NCBI GenBank assembly: GCA_964632005.1
Contig: CAZWAP010000040.1
Span: 1 to 21,094, forward strand
Length of the DNA: 21,094 bases
Direction of reading: 5' to 3'
From: CAZWAP01 sp964632005
GTDB taxonomy: Bacteria; Planctomycetota; Phycisphaerae; Sedimentisphaerales; Anaerobacaceae
A program made the translations under genes and the position numbers. The notes below the pieces were generated by a model. That model was not told the DNA's origin. It saw only the letters and a list, made by a program, of their open reading frames with translations, and ran no database searches. This document shows positions 1-7,677 of this stretch, piece after piece. How positions within the stretch are numbered: position 1 is the stretch's first letter; the number at the start of each line of letters is the position of its first letter.

Positions 1-353
1 CCACGGGAAAGAAATCGCCGGTCGAGGTGTGTCGAAAAACGGCCGAAATGCGGGATTTTCGGTGATTTAGAGTGCTTGAGGGCCTTTCTGGGAGGCGTAT
101 CGGTGACGTTAGGAACCGGACGCGTCGAAATTGAGGCTCTGATTCTGGTATTATTGACCGTCTTGCGTGCAGGAGTAACGATTATGGAGTTAAATAATGA
201 ATCGCGTGACACTGCCCCTTGAAATTGGGGCCTTCATTCCTTATATTGATATTGCTGACTGTGTTGCGTTCAAGAGCACCGATTGCGGTGTCGAATGGCA
301 AATCCCAGGATCGGCTAATTCGTGCAAATAGAATATAGAAAGGGTTCGAAGCA
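1..353. other. Left-edge region without an established gene
   Basis: No recognisable gene was found here. Plus-strand frame 1 is open from the window edge to a TGA at 220-222 (about 73 codons), but its translation resembles no family I know, so I do not call it. A short inverted repeat CACCG-ATTG-CGGTG lies at about 278-291. The stretch just before 354 is the leader of the secreted protein gene and has only a weak ribosome binding site (AAAGGG at about 339-344). A possible 44-codon ORF at 197-331 is listed separately. Confidence 0.5.
197..331 (+). CDS. Possible small protein of 44 aa, unknown function
   Basis: This short open frame starts with ATG at 197, has GGAG at 186-189 at normal spacing, and ends with TAG 22 nt before the start of the next gene. 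The translation begins MNRVTLPLEIGAFIPYIDIA and contains three cysteines (about residues 22, 30 and 43). It has no clear signal peptide, membrane segment or known motif. The good Shine-Dalgarno spacing and the position right upstream of a secreted-protein gene are the only support. It could equally be a chance ORF in the leader of that gene. Confidence 0.2.
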   Translation: MNRVTLPLEIGAFIPYIDIADCVAFKSTDCGVEWQIPGSANSCK

Positions 354-2492
354 ATGAAAGCGAAGATGATGACAGGTATCTATGTAACACTGATCGCTAT
401 GATGATTGGGGCATCGAGTGTTTGGGCTGCCCCCAAAAAGCCGGGGGCGGAAACGCCACTCACGCAGACCGGGCAGAAACTTCTGGAGCGTTATACCGCT
501 ATGCTCACGGAGTTGCGGGCGGGGATTTCCGGGGCCGTGCCGACAGTTCACCCGCAGAAGAAAGCCGCCTATTTGAAAGCCCTTCAGGCTGAAAAGCTCG
601 CGAAGGCGGAGTTGGAAGCGGCGCAGAAGTCCCTGGGTAAGGTCGCAACGGCACAAGCCTTGGTAGCCCACGCAAAGGGCAAGTGGATCGGGGGGGCCGA
701 GAGGGGTATTGCGCAAGCACAGGCGAAACTGAAGAAAGCAACCACGGAAGCCGAACGCGAGGCAGCAAAGAAGGAACTGGCAAAATGGCGGGCGAATCGG
801 GAGGACGGAATCAAAGCACTCAAGGAACGTCAGGAAGCATTGGAGAAAGCCAAACTTGAGCAGCCAAAGTTGATCAGGCAGTTTGAATCAGCCAAGAAGA
901 AGCTGGCCGATGCCAAGGCCGAAGCGATGAAAGCAACCAACGCGCTCGGCGTGAATGCTTTCCTTGCCAGCAACAGGCTCGACGCCAAACTCGCGAAATA
1001 CCAGATCATCACTGAAGCGACACCTCGGGGCCTGGCCGAATTCGCACAGCAAGGTAGGACTCAGCAGGCACTGATCGAGAAACTCCTGGCCGATGATTAT
1101 CTGATGATACAGATGGCTCTCGCCGCCGGCGCCAAAGGCGGCAAGTACGGCCAGGCGATGAAGATCTACACCGACATCCAGAGGGCAAGCAGAAAGGCCT
1201 CGTACGGCGTCTTGCAGCGACTGGCGTTGGCTACCAGCCTGGAACACGCCGTACCTATTCCGCAGAGCAACCCCGCGGCCCGGACCGATGGCCCGGCCAC
1301 AGTCGACCCGGTCAAACGTTACCTGCATTACGAAAAGGCCTACCTAAGTAACGAACTGGATCCGGGCTTCAAGGATCTCAGCGTATGGGACTATCGAATG
1401 GTCGTCAACGGCGAAGAGCCCGATGAGATTCTCACCTGGGGCCGCAACATGCTCCGCAATTATCGCCCCGACCATATCTCCACCAAAGACTATCGGTGGC
1501 GTTATGTCGGTGTCGTCAGGACCGATGTCAGGTACGGTTCGCAGGACAACAAATACGACAAGCCCGAGCAGCAGTTTTTCCAGAACATCCTGATGAACGG
1601 CGGGGTCTGCGGACGTCGCGCATTCTTCGGTCGCTTCATACTGCGTGCCTTCGGAATCCCCACCACCGCTCGTCCGCAGCGTGGCCATGCAGCCCTGGCT
1701 CACTGGACACCTGACGGCTGGGTGGTCTGCCTTGGCGCAAACTGGGGGAACGGCTGGGCCGGCGGGCCGGGCGTCGGCAGCAGCCGAACTCCGGATCTCG
1801 TCTTTCTGACGGAAACACAGGCCAGGATGACCGGAAAGCCCTTTAAGCAGGTATGGCGTGCGAGGGCCATAGGCACTGTCCTTGCGGATACGGACGCTTC
1901 CGGGTTTTGGAACAGTGTTGCACTCTACCGTCAGCGTGCGATCATCGAAGAAGCCAAGGCTGTAACACTCGCGGCAGTCGGTCAGGACATCGGCGAGGCG
2001 AATGAAACCAAGGAGAAGGTTGAGATTGCGCAGGTGACTATGACCGAAGCGGATAAGAAGATATCCGTCGGCACCAATGGGGTGATCACCATTCCCGCGG
2101 CAGCCTGCAGCAAGCCCACCAGGAGCACGGGGAAGATCATTTTCATGGAGAGCAACCTTGGTGGAATGCAGTTGCATTACAGCCGTAACGGCGCGCCCCA
2201 GGAATTTGAATACACATTCGACGCACCAAAAGCCGGAAAATACGCTCTCACCGCGCGGGTTGTAACACCCAGTTGGAAGCAGCATCTCATGGTCAGGGTC
2301 AACGGCGCCAAAGAGCCGATCGATATCGCGCTGCCATACACTGTGGGCATGTGGGGTACGACTCAACCGGTCGAGATCACCCTGGCCAGGGGAAAGAATG
2401 TACTGACGTTCTCCCGCGAGCACGAGGGCCTCAAAGGACTGACCATTAAGGACTTCACGCTGAGGCCGATCAGGCTGGCCTCGGCCTGGTAG
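354..2492 (+). CDS. Secreted coiled-coil protein with transglutaminase-like core and C-terminal beta-sandwich
   Basis: The 712-aa product has an N-terminal signal peptide (about residues 1-26, ending VWAA before PKKP). Residues about 70-200 are rich in Ala, Lys and Glu with heptad-like spacing and should form a long coiled coil. Residues about 320-490 hold a cysteine-protease/transglutaminase-like core: NGGVCGRRAFFGRF with Cys419 at the start of a helix, then RGHAALAHW with His445, then a strand with GANWGNGW, where Asn463 could be the third residue. The Cys-helix/His-strand order fits the transglutaminase-like fold, but I cannot confirm catalysis. Residues about 590-705 (EYTFDAPKAGKYALTARV, then MVRVNG and LTIKDFTLRPI) look like a carbohydrate-binding beta-sandwich of the CBM6/35 kind. 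It probably acts outside the cytoplasm on a cell-surface or polysaccharide-linked substrate. It appears to be a single-gene unit; no terminator is obvious after it. Confidence 0.85.
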   Translation: MKAKMMTGIYVTLIAMMIGASSVWAAPKKPGAETPLTQTGQKLLERYTAMLTELRAGISGAVPTVHPQKKAAYLKALQAEKLAKAELEAAQKSLGKVATAQALVAHAKGKWIGGAERGIAQAQAKLKKATTEAEREAAKKELAKWRANREDGIKALKERQEALEKAKLEQPKLIRQFESAKKKLADAKAEAMKATNALGVNAFLASNRLDAKLAKYQIITEATPRGLAEFAQQGRTQQALIEKLLADDYLMIQMALAAGAKGGKYGQAMKIYTDIQRASRKASYGVLQRLALATSLEHAVPIPQSNPAARTDGPATVDPVKRYLHYEKAYLSNELDPGFKDLSVWDYRMVVNGEEPDEILTWGRNMLRNYRPDHISTKDYRWRYVGVVRTDVRYGSQDNKYDKPEQQFFQNILMNGGVCGRRAFFGRFILRAFGIPTTARPQRGHAALAHWTPDGWVVCLGANWGNGWAGGPGVGSSRTPDLVFLTETQARMTGKPFKQVWRARAIGTVLADTDASGFWNSVALYRQRAIIEEAKAVTLAAVGQDIGEANETKEKVEIAQVTMTEADKKISVGTNGVITIPAAACSKPTRSTGKIIFMESNLGGMQLHYSRNGAPQEFEYTFDAPKAGKYALTARVVTPSWKQHLMVRVNGAKEPIDIALPYTVGMWGTTQPVEITLARGKNVLTFSREHEGLKGLTIKDFTLRPIRLASAW

Positions 2493-2514
2493 CCGAAGAG
2501 AATCGCCTGCATAG

Positions 2515-3024
2515 TGGCCGGCTGCCCAGTGGCTGACCGGGGCCGGTATGCCCCCGGATATGGTCTTTATCTTGGGCGGTGCGTTCCTGATGAGCGACAA
2601 TTTCGCTGAGGGTTATTCGCACGAATTGCGCGTCCATCTGGTAACGCTGGACTTATTCTATATGGGCAGGTACCAGGTGGCCAGCGGGCAGTATTGTGAG
2701 TACTTGAATTCCGCCTTGGGTCAGGGTCTAATAACGGTCATCAGCGGGGTGGTTTATAAGGCCGGTTCCGGCGCGAGCTATCCATGCTGGAATGCTTCAA
2801 GTGTGGGCGGCGGTACCAGATATCCTACAATGGTTTGCGTGAGTTGATGCTGGGCGGTTATCTGCTGCAACTAGCGCAGCCAACAGGAAGGATATGAGCA
2901 GCGCTATAATCTTTCCATGTGAGGGTGCGATTTTTCCAAGGTTGGTTATCGTCTTCCAACGGAGGCAGAATGGGAATACGCGGCCAGAGGCGGGCCAGAT
3001 GGTGGTTCGGCGTTTATCCTATGA
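2515..3024 (+). pseudogene. Decayed formylglycine-generating-enzyme-like (FGE-sulfatase/SUMF1) gene with dockerin-tail trace
   Basis: One reading frame carries an interrupted FGE-sulfatase-domain protein. It opens with a dockerin-like end (AAQWLTG), then GMPPDMVFILGG, then VTLDLFYMGRYQVASGQYC and SGVVYKAGSGASYP. After in-frame stops the homology continues in the same frame as RSQQEGYEQRYNLS, then CDFSKVGYRLPTEAEW and EYAARGG. The stops are TGA at 2845-2847, TAG at 2872-2874 and TGA at 2920-2922. Each falls where the family usually has tryptophan (VS-W, CN-W, ST-W). After GGPDGG the family C-terminus (normally RYPWGD and onward) is missing. In Phycisphaerae this domain commonly sits in secreted dockerin-linked proteins (from memory). 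No start codon with a good ribosome binding site is present, so this is a dead fragment. Confidence 0.75.
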
Positions 3025-3130
3025 GGCTCAGGAAAAGCTCCAAGCAGTTCCCATTTGACCACCGGACGACCCGGCTGTAGATCATCTGCCAGGCCGTCCA
3101 GCCGTTTTTTCATACACGTCCTCGGCGGCG

Positions 3131-3152
3131 AAAATCACAGGGACAAGCCCTG
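3131..3152 (-). terminator. Weak candidate terminator after the S9 peptidase gene
   Basis: On the minus strand CAGGG-CTTGT-CCCTG (3138-3152) forms a 5-bp GC stem followed by TGATTTTC. It lies just past the stop codon of the peptidase gene. The stem is short and the T-run is only four long, so this is tentative. Confidence 0.35.
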
Positions 3153-3160
3153 ACGAGGTG

Positions 3161-5236
3161 TTATTTGTTTTTGTTGTTGGTTTTGCTTTTGTCTGCCTTG
3201 TCGGCTGTCGGTCCTGCCTTGACGTATCTGTTCATCCAGGCCAGGGCTCTCTGGTAATAGTCCCTTTCGAATTCTTTCGTCCAGCCGCTGTTGTGATGGC
3301 AATTGGGATATACCACAAGTCGGGTATCGACGCCAAGACGCTTGAGCGATTGGTACATCAGTTCAGAATTCAGTATGGGGACATTCCAGTCCTTCTGTCC
3401 GCCGAGAAAGATGGTTGGGGTGGTTACGTTCTGAACCCGGTTCAAGGGCGAGAGTTTTTCCCACAAGGGTCGGTTTTCCCAGGGCGGGCCCAGCTCCCAG
3501 TCATACCATTTTTGATAAATATCGTGCCCGTAGTTGGCGGTGATCAAGGAGTGTCCGGCACCGGAGACAGCCGCCTTGAAGCGCTTGGTGCGGGTGATCA
3601 CGACATTGGTCATATATCCGCCATAAGAATAGCCCATCACGCCCAGCCGGTTGGGGTCGGCATAACCCAGTTCGATAACGTGGTCCACCGCGGCAATTAC
3701 GTCTTCATAATCCTTGAAGCCCCAGCCCTGGTAAATGGCACTACAGAATTTTTCGCCTCGTCCGTTTGAGCCGCGCGGATTAGGCAGTACCACCACGTAA
3801 CCGTGTGCAGCGAAGAACTGCGGCCCGAATGAATAGGCGTAGGTGTACTGAGCAATCGGGCCGCCGTGAATACTCAAGATGGTGGGGTATTTGCGGTTCG
3901 GATCAAAGTCAGGGGGTTTGACCACGAAAGCTTCTATTAAGGTGCCGTCCCGGCTGTGGAAACGGACCTTTTCCAGTTCACCGAGCTTGAGTTGAGCCAG
4001 CAAATCATCGTTTACATGTGTCAGCTGTTTTAATTGTTTCCGGTCGAAGCTGTATATTTCCCCGGTTTTGTTTGCAGGCGCGATATTGGCAGCCAGCATA
4101 TCGCCTTTACCCAGCGAATAACTCCGGACGACCCGAGGGCCAGCGATGAGTCGCTTTACTGCCCCGCCTTTGACTGCCACCATCCCGAGATGCTGGGCTC
4201 CGGAATCGGGATAAACAAAGTAGATAAACTTGCTGTCACCAGAAAACTTTATTGAAGAAACGCTGCGATCCAGCTTCTTTGTCAGAATCTTCGGCCGACC
4301 ACCCTTGGCGGGAATGACGGCCAAATGAGCGACGCCATACTCCCCGTAACTGGCGGTGGTATAAGCGATCCATTTGCCGTCCGGGCTCCAGACAGGCGAG
4401 CTGTCAGGCCCCGGGTGAGTGGTCAGCCGAGTCAGCTTTTGGCCTTTGTCCGTGGTCTCGGCGTCGACCAGCCAGACATCCGTGTTGTAGCTCCGCTCGG
4501 GATGCTCGCTGCGGTTACTGACAAATGCGATGGTCTTTCCGTCCGGCGACCACGCAGGTTCGGAGTCGTCATAATCACCCGAGGTTATCTGCGTCAGTTT
4601 TTTTTCGGCGATATCGTAGATGTAAATATGGTTACGGCGTCGATCCGTAATGTAACCATTGCCTCGGTCCTCCCTGAAATCCAGACGGTCTATTACCCAG
4701 GGCCCTTCGGCGTTTTGGCCAGATTGCTGGGGCTTGTTAGGTTCGGAGCTTTTGGGTTTTTCGTCTTTGAATACGAATAGTAATTTATCGCCTTGTGGCG
4801 ACCATTTGATAGAATTGGCCGAACGCTTGAGATCGGTCACCTGTTCGGCCTCGCCAAAGCGGTCCAGCCTTAGTACCCATACCTGAGTATGCCCGGTAGC
4901 GCGATCTGATAAAAACGAAAGCCCCTTTCCGTCGGGCGTCCAGACGGGATTCCAGGCGGATGAGCCCTTTGTGGTTACCGCGCGAGGCTCACCTCCTTTG
5001 ATCGGTACAACCCATACCTGGTCGGAAAGGGTATAAGCTACCCATTTGCCATCCTTTGAAACCTGGGGCGAGCCTACAGTCTTGAATTTTCCATTGTCTT
5101 CGAAGGTAATAAGATGCGGTTTTGGAGGTTTGGCTTCGTTGGGGTCGGGTTGCGACTGATTCGTTTCGGCCAAAGTGGCGGGTGGAGAAATGGTGTTGAA
5201 AAGCAAACACAAGACAATAGCGATTTTCAGTTTCAT
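3161..5236 (-). CDS. Secreted S9-family prolyl oligopeptidase-type serine peptidase (acylaminoacyl peptidase/DPP-like)
   Basis: The 691-aa product has a signal peptide (about residues 1-23, ending TLAE), so it should act in the periplasm. Residues about 40-400 are a TolB/WD40-like beta-propeller with repeated blocks such as NPVWTPDGKGLSF, EPAWSPDGKTIAFVS and PVWSPDGKWIAY. Residues about 425-670 form the alpha/beta-hydrolase domain: oxyanion region SIHGGP, nucleophile elbow GYSYGGY with Ser537, Asp616 in GGQKDWNVP, and His647 in YPNCHHN. Length and order match family S9. It would cleave short peptides after proline or release acylated N-terminal residues; the exact specificity cannot be read from sequence. 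A Lys/Asn-rich tail (KADKSKTNNKNK) follows the domain. The ATG at 5236 is preceded by AAGGAG at good spacing. It stands alone on the minus strand. Confidence 0.95.
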   Translation of the reverse strand: MKLKIAIVLCLLFNTISPPATLAETNQSQPDPNEAKPPKPHLITFEDNGKFKTVGSPQVSKDGKWVAYTLSDQVWVVPIKGGEPRAVTTKGSSAWNPVWTPDGKGLSFLSDRATGHTQVWVLRLDRFGEAEQVTDLKRSANSIKWSPQGDKLLFVFKDEKPKSSEPNKPQQSGQNAEGPWVIDRLDFREDRGNGYITDRRRNHIYIYDIAEKKLTQITSGDYDDSEPAWSPDGKTIAFVSNRSEHPERSYNTDVWLVDAETTDKGQKLTRLTTHPGPDSSPVWSPDGKWIAYTTASYGEYGVAHLAVIPAKGGRPKILTKKLDRSVSSIKFSGDSKFIYFVYPDSGAQHLGMVAVKGGAVKRLIAGPRVVRSYSLGKGDMLAANIAPANKTGEIYSFDRKQLKQLTHVNDDLLAQLKLGELEKVRFHSRDGTLIEAFVVKPPDFDPNRKYPTILSIHGGPIAQYTYAYSFGPQFFAAHGYVVVLPNPRGSNGRGEKFCSAIYQGWGFKDYEDVIAAVDHVIELGYADPNRLGVMGYSYGGYMTNVVITRTKRFKAAVSGAGHSLITANYGHDIYQKWYDWELGPPWENRPLWEKLSPLNRVQNVTTPTIFLGGQKDWNVPILNSELMYQSLKRLGVDTRLVVYPNCHHNSGWTKEFERDYYQRALAWMNRYVKAGPTADKADKSKTNNKNK

Positions 5237-5294
5237 ATTCTGCTCCTTCGTTCAACCACAAAACTTGAGTATTGTTGTCATCAAAATTCATCGA

Positions 5295-5500
5295 TTAGCT
5301 TTTGGTCTGATCCCGTTTGTACCACATTGAATTAGAAAGGTTCCCGAGCTTATCTGGCGTCAACTCACCCGGCATCCGCTGCCCAGATCTGCTGCGCGAG
5401 CCGAGATGATTGTACTGCAAGTGCGCCTCCTCGGCAACGCCTTCGCCTGCCCTGAGAGGATGGAGCAGCCTACGATCAAGAAGCTCGTTACGAAACGTCC
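5295..5500 (-). mobile_element. Probable IS3-family transposase C-terminal remnant
   Basis: Minus-strand reading gives an uninterrupted frame ending at a TAA (5295-5297). It resembles the end of IS3-type integrase cores: FRNELLDRRLLHPL, then AEEAHLQYNHLGSRSR and SGQRMPGEL. Compare the usual pattern of FRDELLxRE, a stretch of about 20 residues, then YNxxRPHSSLGYxTPAEF. The RPHSSLG core is degraded to GSRSRSGQ and nothing upstream (toward 5700) matches the DDE domain, so it is a dead tail. The plus-strand ORFs across 5406-5765 look like shadows. The rest of 5501-5790 holds nothing I can recognise. The match is from memory of the family consensus and is moderate at best. Confidence 0.4.
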
Positions 5501-5794
5501 CGGGCGCCTTACCTCGCAGTGCCTCACGCAGGATGTTCCTGTCGAGCGGCGGTGGGGCTATCAGCTTATTATGGGATTGCCTTTGCCGGCTTTGTTTTTA
5601 CGTTACGCCGCTCAGCCGAAGCCAAATGGCCGGCCGATCGGCTCTGCTGGCCTTTGCGGGTTTGGTCTTGCAGCCAGGGTGTATCAAGGAGACCAGATCA
5701 GGCCGCGCGGTAGCTCCGTCGCCAGGGCGGAAAAGATCTGCTCTATAGCATTTGACAACTCCTGACCGCCAGTTCCAGAAAACGGCAAAAAAAA

Positions 5795-5823
5795 TTGACA
5801 GGAGCTGAACACTACGTTACTAT
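5795..5823 (+). promoter_or_regulatory. Sigma-70-type promoter of the arsR-led cluster
   Basis: TTGACA at 5795-5800 and TACTAT at 5818-5823 are separated by exactly 17 nt. The promoter sits about 43 nt upstream of the likely arsR start and just after an A-rich stretch (AAAAAAAA at 5787-5794). It is close to consensus and well placed for the whole plus-strand block. Confidence 0.7.
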
Positions 5824-5844
5824 GTGCGTACGTGAACATATAGT
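5819..5844. promoter_or_regulatory. Candidate ArsR operator overlapping the -10 box
   Basis: The interrupted inverted repeat ACTATGT (5819-5825) and ACATATAGT (5836-5844) has a core of TATGT-N10-ACATA. It overlaps the -10 hexamer and the expected transcription start. AT-rich dyads in this position are typical of ArsR/SmtB autoregulation. A copy of the half-site, ACATAGT, recurs at 6319-6325 ahead of the permease gene. Binding is inferred. Confidence 0.45.
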
Positions 5845-5865
5845 TGGCCGGAAGGAGGTTTGGTT

Positions 5866-6192
5866 TTGGACAAAAGCAAGACGTTGTTGTTCGAGAAGCA
5901 GGCGCAGGTCGCCAGGGCGCTGGCGCACCCTCTGAGAATCGCGGTGCTTGACTATCTGCGGAACGGCGAACAGTGCGTCTGCGATATCGCCGAACACGTC
6001 GGGGCCGAGAGGTCCAACGTATCGCGGCACCTGGCGGTGATGGTACGGGCGGGGATACTGGAGGCCCGCAAGGAAGGGCTCAAAGTCATCTATTGGCTCA
6101 AGACGCCTTGCATTCTCGATTTCTTCTCGTGCATCGGCGGAGTGTTGAAACGACAGGCCAAGGATAGTGAGAAGCTGCTTCGGGCGCTGTGA
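5866..6192 (+). CDS. arsR: ArsR/SmtB-family metalloregulatory repressor
   Basis: This 108-aa winged-helix repressor should bind its own promoter and release it when trivalent arsenic/antimony or another thiophilic ligand binds. Seen: HPLRIAVLDYLRNGEQCVCD, with Cys37 and Cys39 in the CVC motif that forms the As(III) site of classical ArsR, then the helix-turn-helix HVGAERSNVSRHLAVMVRAG and the wing EGLKVIYWL. Two further cysteines (Cys82 and Cys89, in TPCILDFFSC) lie in the C-terminal helix and could add ligands. I chose the TTG at 5866: the Shine-Dalgarno GGAGG at 5854-5858 is 7 nt away, whereas the TTG at 5860 would lie only 1 nt after it. It is the first gene after the promoter and is followed by a 159-nt gap before the permease. 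The identity of the ligand is inferred from the CVC motif. Confidence 0.92.
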   Translation: MDKSKTLLFEKQAQVARALAHPLRIAVLDYLRNGEQCVCDIAEHVGAERSNVSRHLAVMVRAGILEARKEGLKVIYWLKTPCILDFFSCIGGVLKRQAKDSEKLLRAL

Positions 6193-6351
6193 GGCATCAG
6201 GCGTTTGCCGACAGAGCCGTGCCGTGCCAAGGCCAGCCGAGTGACCGTGGGCAAAGAAGCCGAGCTTGAGGTTCTGTGATCGGCCGATTTTTTTGATTGT
6301 GTTCGTGGTTGAATGGTCACATAGTCATACAATTACCCGCTGGAGCCAGCC

Positions 6352-7662
6352 ATGAAAAGAGAGTTGAAGATATTTGCGGTGATGGTGGGTATCTTCGTTG
6401 TCTTCTATTTTCTGCCGTTGGGCAACCCGAGGATTCAGGCTGCGATCCAGGAGGCATTTCGGCTGCTTCAGTGGTACGCGCGGAACCACACGCTGGCGTG
6501 CGTGGTGCCGGCCCTGTTCATCGCCGGGGCGATTATCACCTTCCTTTCACAGAGCTCCGTAATGCACTACCTGGGCCCGAATGCTAACCTGCCCTTGGCC
6601 TACGGGGTGGCCTCGGTATCAGGGTGCGTTCTGGCGGTATGCTCGTGCAGCGTCCTGCCGATGTTCGCGGGGATATACAGGCTCGGCGCGGGCCTTGGCC
6701 CGGCCACCGCCTTTCTTTATTCCGGGCCAGCCATCAACATCCTGGCCATTTTTCTCAGTGCGCGGGTGCTGGGCTTCTCCATAGGCGTGGGCCGCTTCGT
6801 CGGGGCCGTCCTCTTTTCGGTGGTGATCGGGCTGCTGATGGCGCTGATATTCCGCAGGGCTGAGCGAGCCAAGGCCCAGACCGCGCTGCAGATGCCGCAG
6901 CCCGAGAGGCCCAACAGGCATATCGGCAAGACAGCCGTCTTCTTGGCTTCTATGATCCTGTTCCTGGTCTTCAGCGACTGGTACAACCCGGGCAACGTGG
7001 TAGTCAAGACCACCGATGGGCGGCAGTTCAAGGCGGTCGTGATCCACGAAACGAAAGATATGATGCGCTTCCAGCTCGAGCAGGACCTCGGCGAGGCGAA
7101 GCTGGGAGACAAGATTGAAGTACCCAAGGCCGAGATCGCCGATATGCAGGAACAAAAGACCTGGGTGATCCGGATTCACCATATTCGGTGGTACCTGGCG
7201 GGGCTGTGTGGCCTGGCAGTGCTGATCATGGCCTGGCGGTGGTTTCAGAAGGACGAGCTGCGCCAGTGGATGCACAATACCTGGGGGTTCGCCAAGCTGC
7301 TCGTTCCACTTTTGTTTGGGGGGGTCTTTATCGTCGGATTCGTCAGTACACTACTGCCTGAGAAACAGGTCGCACAATACGTGGGCGACAATTCGCTCTC
7401 CAGTAACCTCGTTGCCAGCGTCGTCGGGGCCTTCTGGTACTTCGCGACGCTCACCGAGATCCCCATTACGCAGGCGTTGATGAAGTTGGGTATGCACAAG
7501 GGGCCCGTCTTGGCGTTACTTCTGGCGGGCCCGGCCCTGTCGCTGCCCAACATCTTAGTCATCAGGAAAGTTATGGGCAACGCAAAGACAATCGTGTTCA
7601 TCGTATTGGTCGTCGTGATGTCAACAATAGCTGGGATTCTCTTCGGCGCCCTTTGGGGATAG
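6352..7662 (+). CDS. arsP: ArsP/YraQ-type permease (COG0701 family), probable organoarsenical/metalloid exporter
   Basis: The 436-aa integral membrane protein has about eight or more hydrophobic segments. The family signature is seen in the first half: SGCVLAVCSCSVLPMFAGIY (Cys92, Cys97, Cys99), followed by GPATAFLYSGPAINILA. A second, related motif lies near the C-terminus (AFWYFATLTEIPITQALM, then LLAGPALSLPNIL). Characterised ArsP proteins export trivalent methylarsenite and aromatic arsenicals; that function is inferred here. Unusual: about 65 polar residues (about 211-275, VVVKTTDGRQFKAVVIHETK onward) are inserted between the two halves and look like a small beta-rich soluble domain. The usual length is about 300-350 aa. 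GGAG at 6342-6345 supports the ATG at 6352. It follows arsR and is 15 nt from the outer membrane factor gene. Confidence 0.87.
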   Translation: MKRELKIFAVMVGIFVVFYFLPLGNPRIQAAIQEAFRLLQWYARNHTLACVVPALFIAGAIITFLSQSSVMHYLGPNANLPLAYGVASVSGCVLAVCSCSVLPMFAGIYRLGAGLGPATAFLYSGPAINILAIFLSARVLGFSIGVGRFVGAVLFSVVIGLLMALIFRRAERAKAQTALQMPQPERPNRHIGKTAVFLASMILFLVFSDWYNPGNVVVKTTDGRQFKAVVIHETKDMMRFQLEQDLGEAKLGDKIEVPKAEIADMQEQKTWVIRIHHIRWYLAGLCGLAVLIMAWRWFQKDELRQWMHNTWGFAKLLVPLLFGGVFIVGFVSTLLPEKQVAQYVGDNSLSSNLVASVVGAFWYFATLTEIPITQALMKLGMHKGPVLALLLAGPALSLPNILVIRKVMGNAKTIVFIVLVVVMSTIAGILFGALWG

Positions 7663-7677
7663 ACAAGTGAGCACATT

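Noticed and set aside
1..222. Open reading frame entering from the left edge (plus strand, frame 1)
   Set aside because: About 73 codons without a stop, but the translation is low in recognisable structure and matches no family I know; the chance of an open stretch this long is not small.
1344..2600. Long minus-strand ORF (418 aa)
   Set aside because: It lies antisense to the transglutaminase-like gene, whose signal peptide and domains are clear; the antisense translation shows no domain.
5406..5765. Three overlapping plus-strand ORFs between the peptidase and arsR
   Set aside because: No ribosome binding sites and no family resemblance; the minus strand here shows a better IS3-like match.
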